Below, one piece after another: positions 8,869 to 17,828 of a DNA stretch of 35,284 bases (position 1 is its first letter; each line of letters opens with the position of its first letter). The DNA is from Asanoa siamensis. Its GTDB lineage: Bacteria > Actinomycetota > Actinomycetes > Mycobacteriales > Micromonosporaceae. The stretch lies in assembly GCF_016862555.1 (NCBI RefSeq), contig NZ_BONE01000082.1:1-35284 (forward strand), written 5' to 3'. Position numbers and translations under genes: made by a program. The notes under the pieces were generated by a model. It did no database searches and was not told the origin of the DNA. It saw only the letters and a list, made by a program, of their open reading frames with translations.

Positions 8869-8890
8869 CTTGTCGCAATCTTGCGGCAAG
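8869..8890. promoter_or_regulatory. 22-bp palindromic operator for the GH87 gene
   Basis: CTTG-T-CGCAA, two central bases, TTGCG-G-CAAG: a symmetric site with only one asymmetric pair. It starts 9 bases past the -10 box of the GH87 promoter, over the likely transcription start, where a bound repressor would block initiation. The GCAA/TTGC core resembles LacI-family operators. No LacI gene lies in the window. Confidence 0.6.
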
Positions 8891-8899
8891 TTGTGCGCC

Positions 8900-8929
8900 A
8901 GGTTACCGACGTGCTACGGAAAGCGTCAA
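8900..8929 (-). promoter_or_regulatory. Promoter of the GH87 gene
   Basis: On the minus strand, a -35 box TTGACG (8924-8929) and a -10 box TAACCT (8900-8905) are 18 bases apart, close to the housekeeping sigma pattern. The predicted 5' leader is about 140 bases long. Confidence 0.5.
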
Positions 8930-8943
8930 CGGGTGGACGAGAA

Positions 8944-9912
8944 TCAATGCGCGTCGAGCGAGATGTGCCCGCGCTTCTCGAGGGCGCGGAGGAAGTCGGC
9001 GGCGTCGAACATCCGGCCCGCCGACGCGACGCCGATGGCCTTCGTGCGGCCGTCGAGGATCCGTTCGACCGCCTCCACCGCGAGCGGGGCGCTGACGGCG
9101 TAGATGTCCTGGCCGGTCGCGGAGATCCGGCGCTCCGTGCCGGCCCGGCGCACGCGGACGTCGACGGTGAACGTCTGTGTCGGGCTGGGCCCGGCCGGGT
9201 CCGCCGCGGCCAGGTCGCCGGCGGCGTTGGTGCTCATGTAGGTGCGCACCTCGGGGATCGGCAGGTGGCTCGGCACCGTGACGATGTCTGCCATGGAGAA
9301 GTCGCCGAGGACGGCCCGGCTGCCGTCGGGAAAGTCCCAGGTGAGCGCGGGCAGCGCGGCGGCGGTGTAGTAGTCCAGCCGGCCCCGGGTGTAGCGGACC
9401 CGCCTGCCGCCGCGCCGGTCGTGGGAGACGGTGCCGGAGGCGAGGGTGCCGGCCGTGGGGTGCCAACTGCTCAGGCCGTACGCGACGTGCGCCTCGTCCG
9501 CCGCCGTCCAGTCGCTCATCGCCGCGGTGACCAGCAGGTCGCCGAGGCCGCCGAAGAAGGCCATCGCGGGCACGACCGCGGTGCGGGCGCGGTCCGCGAA
9601 GTGCGCGAAGGTGTCGACGTTGGCCTCGATCTCGGCGGCCACGTCGACGTACGGGATGCCGGCGCGCAGGGCGGCCTCGACCAGCGGTGCCGCGGTGTCG
9701 GCGAACGGGCCCGCACAGTTGATCACCGCGGCCGTCCCCACCAGGGCCCGGTCGAGGTCGCCGACGCCGGCCACCCGGTGGTCGAGCCCGAGCGCCCGGA
9801 GCCTGCTCTCGTCGCGGCCGAGGGCGAGCGGGACGAGTCCCCGGTCGGCGAGCTCCGCGGTGACGAAACGGCCGGTGTGCCCGTAGGCACCGAACACTGC
9901 GATCGTGGTCAT
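8944..9912 (-). CDS. Saccharopine dehydrogenase-like NAD(P)-binding oxidoreductase
   Basis: A 322-residue cytoplasmic protein. It opens with a Rossmann fold: TIAVFGAYGHTGRFV gives the GxYGxTG nucleotide-binding loop (residues 8-14), typical of saccharopine dehydrogenase/trans-acting enoyl reductase relatives. A second conserved stretch, DVAAEIEANVDTF, follows at about 85-100. No saccharopine- or lysine-pathway genes are near, so the substrate is unknown. The ATG at 9912 was chosen because the Rossmann strand begins there and GAGG lies 9 bases upstream; the frame is open much further upstream, but over the divergent gene. It diverges from the AraC/GlxA-type regulator with 71 bases between starts, so that regulator may control it. 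Confidence 0.82.
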   Translation of the reverse strand: MTTIAVFGAYGHTGRFVTAELADRGLVPLALGRDESRLRALGLDHRVAGVGDLDRALVGTAAVINCAGPFADTAAPLVEAALRAGIPYVDVAAEIEANVDTFAHFADRARTAVVPAMAFFGGLGDLLVTAAMSDWTAADEAHVAYGLSSWHPTAGTLASGTVSHDRRGGRRVRYTRGRLDYYTAAALPALTWDFPDGSRAVLGDFSMADIVTVPSHLPIPEVRTYMSTNAAGDLAAADPAGPSPTQTFTVDVRVRRAGTERRISATGQDIYAVSAPLAVEAVERILDGRTKAIGVASAGRMFDAADFLRALEKRGHISLDAH

Positions 9913-9943
9913 GGGGAAAGCCTCGCAGCGTGCGGCGGACCTT

Positions 9944-9954
9944 CGACAGTGTCG
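9944..9954. promoter_or_regulatory. Palindrome CGACAGTGTCG between divergent genes
   Basis: An 11-bp perfect palindrome (odd centre) lies in the 71-base divergent interval, upstream of the regulator's -10 box and close to the reductase start. It is a candidate operator, though such a short site could occur by chance. Confidence 0.3.
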
Positions 9955-9970
9955 GGAACGCCAATGCCCG

Positions 9971-9976
9971 TACAGT
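9971..9976 (+). promoter_or_regulatory. -10 box TACAGT of the GlxA-type regulator, probably leaderless
   Basis: TACAGT is followed by seven bases and then the ATG at 9984, with no Shine-Dalgarno, suggesting that transcription starts at the ATG. Confidence 0.5.
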
Positions 9977-9983
9977 TTCGGAC

Positions 9984-10922
9984 ATGACCACGATCGCGCT
10001 CGCCGCCACCGACGGGATGCTGCACTTCGAGCTGGCGATGGCGCTCGAGATCTTCGTGCGCGACCCGTCCGGCCTGGCCGCACCGTGGTACTCGCTGGTG
10101 GTCTGCGCGCCCGGGACGGTGCGGGTAGGCCGGTTCGTGGTGGAGCCGGACGATGATCTGGATCGCCTCGCCCGCGCCGACACGGTGATCGTCCCGTCGA
10201 TCGAGGACGTCGACGCACCGGTGCCGGCCGACCTGGTCGAGGCGGTCCGCGCGGCCCACGCCGCCGGTGCCCGGCTCGTCTCGTTCTGCACGGGCGCGTT
10301 CGTGCTGGCGGCGGCAGGGGTGCTGGACGGGCTGCGGGCGACCACCCACTGGGCGCACACCGACGCGTTGGCCGCCCGCTATCCGGCGGTGACGGTCGAC
10401 CCGGACGTGCTCTACGTCGACAACGGCACCGTGCTCGCCTCGGCCGGCAAGGCGGCGGCGATCGACCTGTGCCTGCACCTGATCCGCCGCGACCACGGCT
10501 CGACGGTCGCCAACGCCGTGGCCCGCCGCCTCGTCGTGCCGCCCCACCGCGCCGGCGGCCAGGCGCAGTTCGTCACGACACCGGTGCCGGCCCGCGAGGA
10601 CCACCCGCTGGGGGCACTGTTCCCGTGGGCGCTGGCCCGGCTCGACCGCCCGCTGACGGTGGAGGATCTGGCCCGCCAGGCCAACATGAGCTCCCGCCAC
10701 CTGGCCCGCGTGTTCCGCGCGGTGACGGGCACGACGCCGTTGCAGTGGCTGGCGACGCAGCGGATCCGCCGGGCCCAGGAACTCCTGGAGAACACGGACG
10801 ACGGCATCGACACGATCGCGTCGGCGGCCGGCCTGGGCACCGGGACGACGCTGCGCCGCCACTTCCACCGCGCGGTCGGCGTGCCCCCGGACGCGTACCG
10901 GCGCACGTTCCGCAACGCCTGA
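9984..10922 (+). CDS. GlxA-type AraC family regulator (DJ-1/PfpI domain plus HTH)
   Basis: A 312-residue transcription factor. Residues about 1-175 form a DJ-1/PfpI-like domain, with the nucleophile-elbow-like run VSFCTGAFVLAAAG around residue 98. Residues about 215-310 hold two AraC helix-turn-helix motifs, including MSSRHLARVFRAVTGTTPLQWL and IDTIASAAGLGTGTTLRRHFHRAVG. This is the GlxA/FtrA architecture. The Cys of the elbow is present, but in this family it usually does not imply protease activity. The start ATG at 9984 fits the domain start and a leaderless promoter. It is divergent from the reductase at 8944-9912, its most likely target; the inducer is unknown. It ends at a multi-hairpin terminator. 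Confidence 0.88.
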   Translation: MTTIALAATDGMLHFELAMALEIFVRDPSGLAAPWYSLVVCAPGTVRVGRFVVEPDDDLDRLARADTVIVPSIEDVDAPVPADLVEAVRAAHAAGARLVSFCTGAFVLAAAGVLDGLRATTHWAHTDALAARYPAVTVDPDVLYVDNGTVLASAGKAAAIDLCLHLIRRDHGSTVANAVARRLVVPPHRAGGQAQFVTTPVPAREDHPLGALFPWALARLDRPLTVEDLARQANMSSRHLARVFRAVTGTTPLQWLATQRIRRAQELLENTDDGIDTIASAAGLGTGTTLRRHFHRAVGVPPDAYRRTFRNA

Positions 10923-11039
10923 GGCACGGGACCCCCGTCGACGGTTGTCGCGCGGGAGGGGGTCCGTGCCGACGCCCGCCCCTCGCGGGCGTGTGCGGAG
11001 GGGGCCCGTCCCCGCGGCAACCGTCGACAGGGCCCCCTC
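10923..11039. terminator. Bidirectional multi-hairpin terminator
   Basis: Three hairpins lie between convergent genes: 10923-10970 (13-bp stem, GGCACGG...ACCCCC arms, one bulge), 10972-10992 (8-bp stem) and 10998-11039 (perfect 10-bp stem GAGGGGGCCC/GGGCCCCCTC). The loops of the outer two are themselves complementary: 10937-10952 pairs with 11014-11029 over 16 bases with one G-U. The array would stop both the AraC-type and the MMPL transcripts. Confidence 0.7.
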
Positions 11040-11046
11040 GTGCGGA

Positions 11047-13215
11047 TCAGACGCCGACCGGGACGCGGGCCGGGGGTTCGACGAGCTCCGCGCGGAGCTT
11101 CTCGCCCTCGATGTCCACGTTGGGCAGTGCCCGGTCGAGCCAGCGCGGCAGCCACCACGCGCCCCGGCCGAGCAGTGACATCACCGCCGGCACGATGGTC
11201 ATGCGTACGACGAACGCGTCGATCGCGACGCCGAGCGCCAGCGCGAACCCGATCGACTTGATGATCGGGTCGTCGATCAGCACGAAGCCGGCGAACACAC
11301 TGATCATGATCAGCGCGGCCGCGGTGACCACCCGGGCGCCGTGCCCCATGCCGGCGATCGTCGCCTCCTGCGCGTCGGCGCCGTGCACGTGGTCCTCACG
11401 CATCCGGGACACGAGGAACACCTCGTAGTCCATCGCGAGACCGAACAGGATGCCGACCAGCAGGATCGGCAGGAAGCTGATCAGCGGCCCGGGCGTGCTG
11501 AGACCGACCAGGTCGGCCAGGTGCCCGTCCTGGAAGATCCAGACGGTGATGCCGAACGTGGCGCCGACCGTGAGCAGGAAGCCCAGCGCGGCCTTGATCG
11601 GCACCAGGATCGACCGGAAGACCAGCATCAGCAGCAGCACCGAGAGCCCGACGACGATCAGCAGGTAGATCGGCAGGGCGTCGGCAAGCTTCTCGGACAC
11701 GTCGACCCCGACCGCGGTCTGCCCGGTCACGGCGACGTCGGCCCCGCCGAGGCCGTGGGTCTTGGCCCGGACGTCGTGCACCAGCGTCTCGGTGCTCGCG
11801 GCGGTCGGGCCCTCCTTCGGGATGATGCCGAGCAGCGCGGTGCGCTGGTCGCCGCTGAGCGTGGGCGGGGTGACGGTGAGCAGGTTGGGCGTGCCCTGCA
11901 GGACCGGGCCGACCTGCTGCACCGCGGCGGCCGTCGTCTCCGGCGAGTCGCTGGAGACCACGAGCGTCAGCCGGCCGTTGAAGCCCGGCCCGAAGCCCTC
12001 GGCGACGAGGTCGGCGGCGACCCGCGCGGGCGTACCCTCGGGTCCCGATCCGGCGTCCGGCAGCGCGAGCCGCATGTCGGCGGCGGGCAGCGCCAGGGCG
12101 CCGAGACCGACGATCCCGACGAGGATCACGGGTACGCGCCCGCGCCGCACCAGCCGGGCCCAGCGGAAGCCGAAGCCCTCCTTGTGCTGCTGGGGCGCGG
12201 CGCCCCGCAACCGGCGCGGCAGGATCCTGCGGCCCGCGAAGCCGAGCAGCGCCGGCAGCAGCGTGATGGCGACGAGCACGGCGACCGCGACGGTGCCGGC
12301 GGCGGCCAGACCCATCGCGCTCAGGAACGGGATGCCGACGATCGCGAGGCCGGCCAGCGCGATGACCACCGTGACGCCGGCGAACACGACCGCGGACCCG
12401 GCGGTGCCGACGGCCCGGGCCGCCGCGTCCTCGGGCTCGATGCCGTCACCGAGGTTCTGTCGGTAGCGCGAGGTGATGAACAGCGAGTAGTCGATGCCGA
12501 CCGCGAGGCCCAGCATCAGCGCGAGCACGGGCGTCACGTCGGTCAGCGAGACCACACTGGACAGCGCGAACAGGCCGGCCATGCCGGCACCGACGCCGAT
12601 CAGCGCGTTGAGCATCGTCATGCCGGCGGCGACCAGCGACCCGAACGTGATCAGCAGGACGACCAGCGCGATCGCGACACCGATGGCCTCGGTGCCACCG
12701 ACCTCGGGCGGCGAGTTCATCACCTCGCCGCCGTGCCCGACCCGCAGCCCGGCCTCCTGCGCCCGCGCGCCCGTCCGCTCGTACGCGGTGCGCTGCTCCT
12801 CGGTCAGCTCGTCGGCGCGGCCGGCGAACTGGACCTGGACGAGCGCGTACCGCGTGTCCTGCGAAAGGGCCTTCGCCTCGAACGGGTCGACGGCGCCGAC
12901 GACGCCGGGAAGGCCGTTCGCCTCCGCGACGAGCTGCTTGACCGCGTTGGTGAGCGGCGGATCGGTCAGCGTGCCGCCCTCGGGCGCGGCGACGACGATC
13001 AGCCCGACGGCCCCGCTCCCCTCGGGAAACTCGTGCTTGAGCGCGTCGATGGCCCGCTGCGACTCGGTGCCCGGCATGGTGAAGTTGCTGGAGGTAGGCC
13101 CCTTGAACGCGACGGCGGCGCCACCCAGCCCGGCGAGAAGCACCAGCCAGAGAACGACAACCAGCCTTCGGCGACGGTACGAGGCGCGACCGAGCCGGTA
13201 GAGCAGGGTAGCCAT
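11047..13215 (-). CDS. MMPL/RND family transporter
   Basis: A 722-residue inner-membrane export pump of the MMPL family, probably driven by the proton gradient. It has the duplicated RND layout: one N-terminal membrane segment (about 17-37), a large extracytoplasmic loop, six-helix bundle one with LGLAVGIDYSLFITSRYRQNL, a second loop, and bundle two with LFGLAMDYEVFLVSRMRED. The two Asp-Tyr pairs are the proton-relay signature. The start ATG at 13215 follows GGAAGGAC, which lies inside the end of the TetR gene; the two genes are one base apart, so translation is likely coupled. The substrate could be a lipid, siderophore or drug. Regulation is almost certainly by the adjacent TetR protein. 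Confidence 0.92.
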   Translation of the reverse strand: MATLLYRLGRASYRRRRLVVVLWLVLLAGLGGAAVAFKGPTSSNFTMPGTESQRAIDALKHEFPEGSGAVGLIVVAAPEGGTLTDPPLTNAVKQLVAEANGLPGVVGAVDPFEAKALSQDTRYALVQVQFAGRADELTEEQRTAYERTGARAQEAGLRVGHGGEVMNSPPEVGGTEAIGVAIALVVLLITFGSLVAAGMTMLNALIGVGAGMAGLFALSSVVSLTDVTPVLALMLGLAVGIDYSLFITSRYRQNLGDGIEPEDAAARAVGTAGSAVVFAGVTVVIALAGLAIVGIPFLSAMGLAAAGTVAVAVLVAITLLPALLGFAGRRILPRRLRGAAPQQHKEGFGFRWARLVRRGRVPVILVGIVGLGALALPAADMRLALPDAGSGPEGTPARVAADLVAEGFGPGFNGRLTLVVSSDSPETTAAAVQQVGPVLQGTPNLLTVTPPTLSGDQRTALLGIIPKEGPTAASTETLVHDVRAKTHGLGGADVAVTGQTAVGVDVSEKLADALPIYLLIVVGLSVLLLMLVFRSILVPIKAALGFLLTVGATFGITVWIFQDGHLADLVGLSTPGPLISFLPILLVGILFGLAMDYEVFLVSRMREDHVHGADAQEATIAGMGHGARVVTAAALIMISVFAGFVLIDDPIIKSIGFALALGVAIDAFVVRMTIVPAVMSLLGRGAWWLPRWLDRALPNVDIEGEKLRAELVEPPARVPVGV

Positions 13216-13216
13216 G

Positions 13217-13762
13217 TCAGTCCTTCCCGGGGATGAGAGCGCGCCGGGCGACGACGACCAGGGCAGGCCGCAGTTCCCCCTCGTCGCGCTTGTCGTCGAT
13301 AACCACAGCGGCGATGCCGGCCAAGAGGACCTTGGCGGCGGTCTGGTCGGCGAGATCGGCGGAACGCCCGGCGAACCCGGCCACGAGCGCATCGGTCAGC
13401 TCACGCACACGGTCGAAGGCGGGCTCCTGCAGAAACTGCGGCGTGACATCGTAGATGAGCGCGACCTCACGTCGATACCGCAGAACGAGATCGACAAACC
13501 CTTCGATGGCGGCGTCCCGCACACCCTTGTCGTCGACACCGGCCAACCGCGCCACAAGATCGATCAACGACTGCCGCGCGGGCTCGATGAGCGCGAGCAG
13601 GATCGCGTCCTTGTGGGCGAAGTGGTAGAGGAGGGTGGCCTTGGAACACCCCACCTCGGCGGCGATGTCGTGCAGCGAGGTGCCCTTGAAGCCGTAGCGG
13701 GTAAAGAGCTCCGCGGCGACCCGCAGAATCTCGTCACGCGTCCGGATACGAACCACGGACAC
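13217..13762 (-). CDS. TetR/AcrR family repressor of the MMPL operon
   Basis: A 181-residue repressor. The N-terminal helix-turn-helix (about residues 8-54) reads ILRVAAELFTRYGFKGTSLH and then CSKATLLYHFAHKD, the classic TetR pattern. The C-terminal ligand-binding helices (about 60-178) are less conserved. The first in-frame GTG at 13762 is given as the start; a second GTG at 13756 is possible, since a -10-like TAATGT at 13761-13766 would overlap the first. It is the first gene of a two-gene operon with the pump. Two operator copies lie directly upstream at 13771-13803, so it very likely represses itself and the pump. Confidence 0.9.
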   Translation of the reverse strand: MSVVRIRTRDEILRVAAELFTRYGFKGTSLHDIAAEVGCSKATLLYHFAHKDAILLALIEPARQSLIDLVARLAGVDDKGVRDAAIEGFVDLVLRYRREVALIYDVTPQFLQEPAFDRVRELTDALVAGFAGRSADLADQTAAKVLLAGIAAVVIDDKRDEGELRPALVVVARRALIPGKD

Positions 13763-13770
13763 ATTATTCC

Positions 13771-13803
13771 TGACCGCTCGGTCAGATCCTGACCGAGCGG
13801 TCA
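13771..13803. promoter_or_regulatory. Double TetR operator, two TGACCGNNCGGTCA sites
   Basis: Site one at 13771-13784 (central CT) and site two at 13790-13803 (central AG) are each perfect 6+6 palindromes. They are reverse complements of one another and are separated by GATCC, with centres 19 bp apart. They lie just upstream of the TetR start and cover its promoter; they also face the hypothetical gene at 13953. Confidence 0.8.
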
Positions 13804-13952
13804 GCCTTCGTGGCCCACGTCACACCTGTGAGTGACGGAGGGTCGAAGCTGACCGGTCTGCGGCGGCGCTCCACGTACATACGACGAGTACGCCAGTCGA
13901 GCGGAGGGCGAATCCAAGGCCATGCCGGCCACGTTCGAACGAAGGCAGTCAC

Positions 13953-14357
13953 ATGTTGGAGTTGGCCGCTACGGCGGTCCGAGCCCTCGCCTCGGTCGCA
14001 GCGCTTTTTACCTGCATGGCGAACACCGCCACAGCGCAGGTGCCGCCGCTCGTCAAATGGGCATACCGGATCCACTACGCGAGGATGATCACCGCAGTGA
14101 CCAATGAGTTGTGCGCATGGCCTACCCAACCGCGGGGCGACTCGTGGCGGGCAACGCGGCGTCTCGCGGCAGAGGCCATGGTCCAAGATGTCTTCCGAAC
14201 GCTACGGACCGAGGTCGAAGACGGCCGTGGTCCGTCGAGCGCTCAGCTGGGACTGTGGCTGATGAAACGCACCCGGCGTAAGACAACCGAGTTTCTCAGC
14301 CGAGAATGGCAACGGAACGCCGATCAGCTCGGACCGCCGGCCAGCCGCGCCGCATGA
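13953..14357 (+). CDS. Hypothetical protein, orphan
   Basis: A 134-residue protein I do not recognise. The first 29 residues (MLELAATAVRALASVAALFT and on to ATAQ) are hydrophobic and could be a signal peptide or one membrane helix. The rest is basic and helical, with a KRTRRKTTEFLSREWQR stretch near residue 110. A ribosome site, GAAGG, lies 8 bases before the ATG. Third-position GC is clearly above 50% but lower than in neighbours, and codons such as TTG, CTT, TTT and AAA appear, so it may have been acquired more recently. It runs divergently from the TetR gene and could share its operator region. Confidence 0.5.
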   Translation: MLELAATAVRALASVAALFTCMANTATAQVPPLVKWAYRIHYARMITAVTNELCAWPTQPRGDSWRATRRLAAEAMVQDVFRTLRTEVEDGRGPSSAQLGLWLMKRTRRKTTEFLSREWQRNADQLGPPASRAA

Positions 14358-14558
14358 CCCGCTCGGCGTCGACGACCTAGCGTCGGCGACCACCGCGGTG
14401 ATCGTGCGGCCCCACAAACAGCTCGGTCACACCAGTTAGGCGCCGAACATCGCCGAGGCGACGGCGCCCTCGTCAATCCCTCGCGCCCTTCGGCGCCACG
14501 GCGCTCCTTGCCGTCGACGGCGCGATCCATCGGGTCCGTCCGGCCCCGCAGGACCCGG

Positions 14559-14831
14559 TCAGGTGCCGTCCAGCAGGTGCGTGGCGGCGCAGGTCACGCA
14601 GCGAGCGATGGCGGGCGGCAGTTGGCGATCCCACGGGTCGTGCGACGGCAAAGCCCTGTTCTCGACCGGTATGCAGGGCGGTCGCCTGTCCGTGTTCCCG
14701 GCATGCGCGCGCATGCGGCCGGTGCCCTCGATGGAGACGTTGCTGTAGTCGTCGCGGATGGGCCCTCCGTCCCGGGTGCGGACGACGAACGGCTCGAGAA
14801 TCTCGTACCACACGATCGGATCGCCCTGCAT
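14559..14831 (-). CDS. Small hypothetical protein, 90 residues
   Basis: A short gene with clear coding signs: GGGAGG lies 7 bases before the ATG at 14831, and third-position GC is very high. The product begins MQGDPIVWYEILEPFVVRTR and ends in a Cys-containing stretch (RCVTCAATHLLDG). One CxxC plus another Cys and several His residues could bind a metal, but this is weak. There is no signal peptide or membrane segment. I do not recognise the family. It lies downstream of aceE on the same strand, past a terminator, so it has its own promoter or uses readthrough. The 200 bases between its stop and the gene at 13953-14357 show no gene I can support. Confidence 0.65.
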   Translation of the reverse strand: MQGDPIVWYEILEPFVVRTRDGGPIRDDYSNVSIEGTGRMRAHAGNTDRRPPCIPVENRALPSHDPWDRQLPPAIARCVTCAATHLLDGT

Positions 14832-14879
14832 CGTATCGCCTCCCTGGCCACGGACGGGACGACCGCACGACCGATGAAG

Positions 14880-14905
14880 AGGGCGCCCCACGACGGGGGC
14901 GCCCT
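14880..14905 (-). terminator. Terminator of aceE
   Basis: A perfect 10-bp stem AGGGCGCCCC/GGGGCGCCCT with a 6-base loop lies 19 bases past the aceE stop. On the minus strand it is followed by TCTTCATC. Confidence 0.75.
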
Positions 14906-14923
14906 TCTCACAAAACCGCAGAC

Positions 14924-17674
14924 CTACGAGTCCCCGCCGGTTTCGCCGACCGGGGCCGCGTTGACGTCGTCGATCGCGTACTTGCGGGCCGCTTCCACCG
15001 GGATCGCCGGGGCGATCTCGCCGCGGACCGCTAGCTGCCGAAGCGTCGCCACCGCCACCGATTCCGCGTCGACGTGGAAGTGGCGGCGTAGCGCGTGCCG
15101 CGTGTCCGACATGCCGAAGCCATCCGTGCCCAGCGACGTGTAGTCGCCCGGCACCCAGCGGGCGATCAGGTCCGGGACCGCGCGCATGAAGTCGCTGACC
15201 GCGACCACCGGGCCCTCGGCGCCCGCCAGCTTGCGGCGGATGTAGGGGACCCGCGGCTCCGAGCCCGGGTGCAGCAGGTTGTATTCCTCGGCCTGCACCG
15301 CGTCGCGCCGCAACTCGGTCCACGACGTCACCGACCAGACGTCGGCAGCCACACCCCAGTCCTGCGCCAGCAGCTGCTGGGCCTTGAGTGCCCACTGCAT
15401 GCCCGTACCCGAGGCCAGGATGTTGGCCTTGATGCCGCCACCCTCCAGCGCGGGCGCGGGCGAGTAGCGGTAGATGCCGCGCAGCACGCCCTCGACGTCG
15501 AGGTCGACCGGCTCCGCCGGCTGCAGGATCGGCTCGTTGTAAACGGTGAGGTAGTAGAAGACGTTCTCCGCCTCCTCGCCGTACATCCGGTGCAGGCCGC
15601 GCTCCACGATGTGCGCGATCTCGAACGCGAACGCCGGGTCCCACGCCACGACCGCCGGGTTGGTCGCCGCGATCAGGTGCGAGTGGCCGTCCTCGTGCTG
15701 CAGGCCCTCACCGTTCAGCGTCGTCCGGCCGGCGGTGGCGCCGAGGACGAAGCCCCGCGACATCTGGTCGGCCGCGGCCCAGAAGCCGTCGCCCGTGCGC
15801 TGGAAGCCGAACATCGAGTAGAAGATGTAGAGGGGGATCATCGGCTCGCCGTGCGTGGCGTACGACGAGCCCGCGGCGGTGAACGAGGCCACCGAACCCG
15901 CCTCGTTGATGCCCTCGTGCAGGATCTGGCCGCCGGTCGACTCCTTGTAGGACAGGAACAGCTCCCGGTCGACCGGGGTGTAGTTCTGCCCGTGCGGCGA
16001 GTAGATCTTCTGCGTCGGGAACAGCGAGTCCATGCCGAACGTACGCGCCTCGTCCGGGATGATCGGCACCCAGCGCTTGCCGAACTCACGGTCCTTCATG
16101 ATGTCCTTGAGCAGGCGTACGAAGGCCATCGTGGTGGCGACCTTCTGCTTGCCCGACCCGCGCTTGACGTCGGCGAACCGCTCGCTGCCGGGGATCTGCA
16201 GCGGGATCACCGTGGTGTTCCGCGACGGCAGGTAGCCGCCCAGCGCCCGCCGGCGCTCGTGCAGGTATTCGATCTCCGGCGACTTGGTGTCAGGCCGGAT
16301 GTACGGCGGCAGGTACGGGTTCTCCTCGAGCGCCTTGTCCGAAATGTTCAGATAGAGCCGATCGCGGAACGTCTTCAGGTCGTCCAGCGTCAGCTTCTTC
16401 ATCTGGTGCGTCGCGTTGCGCCCCTCGAACGACGACCCGAGCGTCCAGCCCTTGATCGTCTTCGCCAGGATCACCGTCGGCTGCCCGGTGTGCTCCGTGG
16501 CCGCCTTGTAAGCCGCGTAGATCTTGCGGTAGTCGTGCCCGCCGCGCTTGAGGTTCCAGATCTCGTCGTCGGACATGCCCTCGACCATCTTGCGGGTACG
16601 GGGGTCCCGGCCGAAGAAGTGCTCCCGGACGTACGCGCCGGACTCCGCCTTGTAGGTCTGGTAGTCGCCGTCCGGCGTGGTGTTCATCAGGTTGACCAGC
16701 GCGCCGTCGGAGTCGGCGGCGAGCAGCGGGTCCCACTCGCGGCCCCAGACGACCTTGATCACGTTCCAGCCGGCGCCGCGGAAGAACGCCTCGAGCTCCT
16801 GCATGACCTTGCCGTTGCCGCGGACCGGGCCGTCGAGCCGCTGCAGGTTGCAGTTGATCACGAAGGTCAGGTTGTCGAGCTCCTCGCGGGCCGCGACGCC
16901 GATCGCGCCGAGCGACTCGGGCTCGTCCATCTCGCCGTCACCGAGGAACGCCCATACGTGCTGGTCGGACGTGTCCTTGATGCCCCGGTGCTGCAGGTAG
17001 CGGTTGAACCGGGCCTGGTAGATCGCGTTCATCCCGCCGAGGCCCATGGAGACCGTCGGGAACTCCCAGAAGTCGGGCATCAGGCGCGGGTGCGGGTACG
17101 ACGGCAGGCCGCCGCCCAGCCCGGCGTGGGACAGCTCCTGGCGGAAGCCGTCGAGCCGCTCCTCGGAGAGGCGACCCTCCATGAACGCGCGCGCGTACAT
17201 GCCGGGGGACGCGTGGCCCTGGTAGAAGATGTGGTCGCCGCCGCCGGGGTGGCTCTTGCCCCGGAAGAAGTGGTTGAACCCGACCTCGTAGAGCGCCGCG
17301 GCGCTCGCGTAGGTCGAGATGTGCCCGCCGACCCCGATCTCGGGGCGCTGGGCCCGGTGCACCAGCATCGCGGCGTTCCACCGGATGTAGGCGCGGATCC
17401 GCCGCTCGACGAACTCGTCACCGGGGAACCAGGGCTCACGCTCCGGCGGAATCGTGTTGATGTAGTCGGTGGTGGTCAGCGGGGGGACGCCGACGTTGCG
17501 CTCGCGCGCCCGCTCCAGCAACCGCAACATCACATAACGGGCGCGCTTGGCGCCACCCGCGTCGATAACTCCGTCGAGCGACTCGACCCATTCGGCGGTT
17601 TCCTCGGGGTCGACGTCCGGAAGCTGGCTCGGCAGGCCGTCACTGATTACCGGGCGCTTGCGTTCCGTAGCCAC
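14924..17674 (-). CDS. aceE: Pyruvate dehydrogenase E1 component, homodimeric type
   Basis: A 916-residue thiamine-diphosphate enzyme that decarboxylates pyruvate and acetylates the lipoyl group of E2, feeding acetyl-CoA production in the cytoplasm. Length and sequence match the AceE family throughout. Seen: an N-terminal core including [17 protein letters not shown] and [22 protein letters not shown]; the diphosphate-binding motif starting [10 protein letters not shown] (Gly245) and closing about 28 residues later at [10 protein letters not shown]; and the transketolase-like domain with [17 protein letters not shown]. Start: an ATG at 17680 is possible, but TGAGGA ends only one base before it, whereas the GTG at 17674 is correctly spaced from the same ribosome site and gives the start [13 protein letters not shown]. 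No E2 or E3 gene is in the window. A terminator follows. Confidence 0.96.
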   Translation of the reverse strand: MATERKRPVISDGLPSQLPDVDPEETAEWVESLDGVIDAGGAKRARYVMLRLLERARERNVGVPPLTTTDYINTIPPEREPWFPGDEFVERRIRAYIRWNAAMLVHRAQRPEIGVGGHISTYASAAALYEVGFNHFFRGKSHPGGGDHIFYQGHASPGMYARAFMEGRLSEERLDGFRQELSHAGLGGGLPSYPHPRLMPDFWEFPTVSMGLGGMNAIYQARFNRYLQHRGIKDTSDQHVWAFLGDGEMDEPESLGAIGVAAREELDNLTFVINCNLQRLDGPVRGNGKVMQELEAFFRGAGWNVIKVVWGREWDPLLAADSDGALVNLMNTTPDGDYQTYKAESGAYVREHFFGRDPRTRKMVEGMSDDEIWNLKRGGHDYRKIYAAYKAATEHTGQPTVILAKTIKGWTLGSSFEGRNATHQMKKLTLDDLKTFRDRLYLNISDKALEENPYLPPYIRPDTKSPEIEYLHERRRALGGYLPSRNTTVIPLQIPGSERFADVKRGSGKQKVATTMAFVRLLKDIMKDREFGKRWVPIIPDEARTFGMDSLFPTQKIYSPHGQNYTPVDRELFLSYKESTGGQILHEGINEAGSVASFTAAGSSYATHGEPMIPLYIFYSMFGFQRTGDGFWAAADQMSRGFVLGATAGRTTLNGEGLQHEDGHSHLIAATNPAVVAWDPAFAFEIAHIVERGLHRMYGEEAENVFYYLTVYNEPILQPAEPVDLDVEGVLRGIYRYSPAPALEGGGIKANILASGTGMQWALKAQQLLAQDWGVAADVWSVTSWTELRRDAVQAEEYNLLHPGSEPRVPYIRRKLAGAEGPVVAVSDFMRAVPDLIARWVPGDYTSLGTDGFGMSDTRHALRRHFHVDAESVAVATLRQLAVRGEIAPAIPVEAARKYAIDDVNAAPVGETGGDS

Positions 17675-17828
17675 AGGCATTCCTCAGATTGTGGGGACGA
17701 CTGACATTTCGGAGCCAAGTGTCCCGGGTGTGGGATACGTCTCCAACGCCATCCTGCCCCGTTTCTCTCCCCCGCGTCACGTCGCCCACTGCCAGACGCG
17801 ACTCTCGACACACGTACGCGCGGGTAAC

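Noticed and set aside
14358-14558. Possible gene remnant
   Set aside because: No frame with a ribosome site, codon bias or recognisable motif.
15095-17704. 869-residue plus-strand frame opposite aceE
   Set aside because: A shadow of a strongly conserved enzyme gene; it has no recognisable domain.
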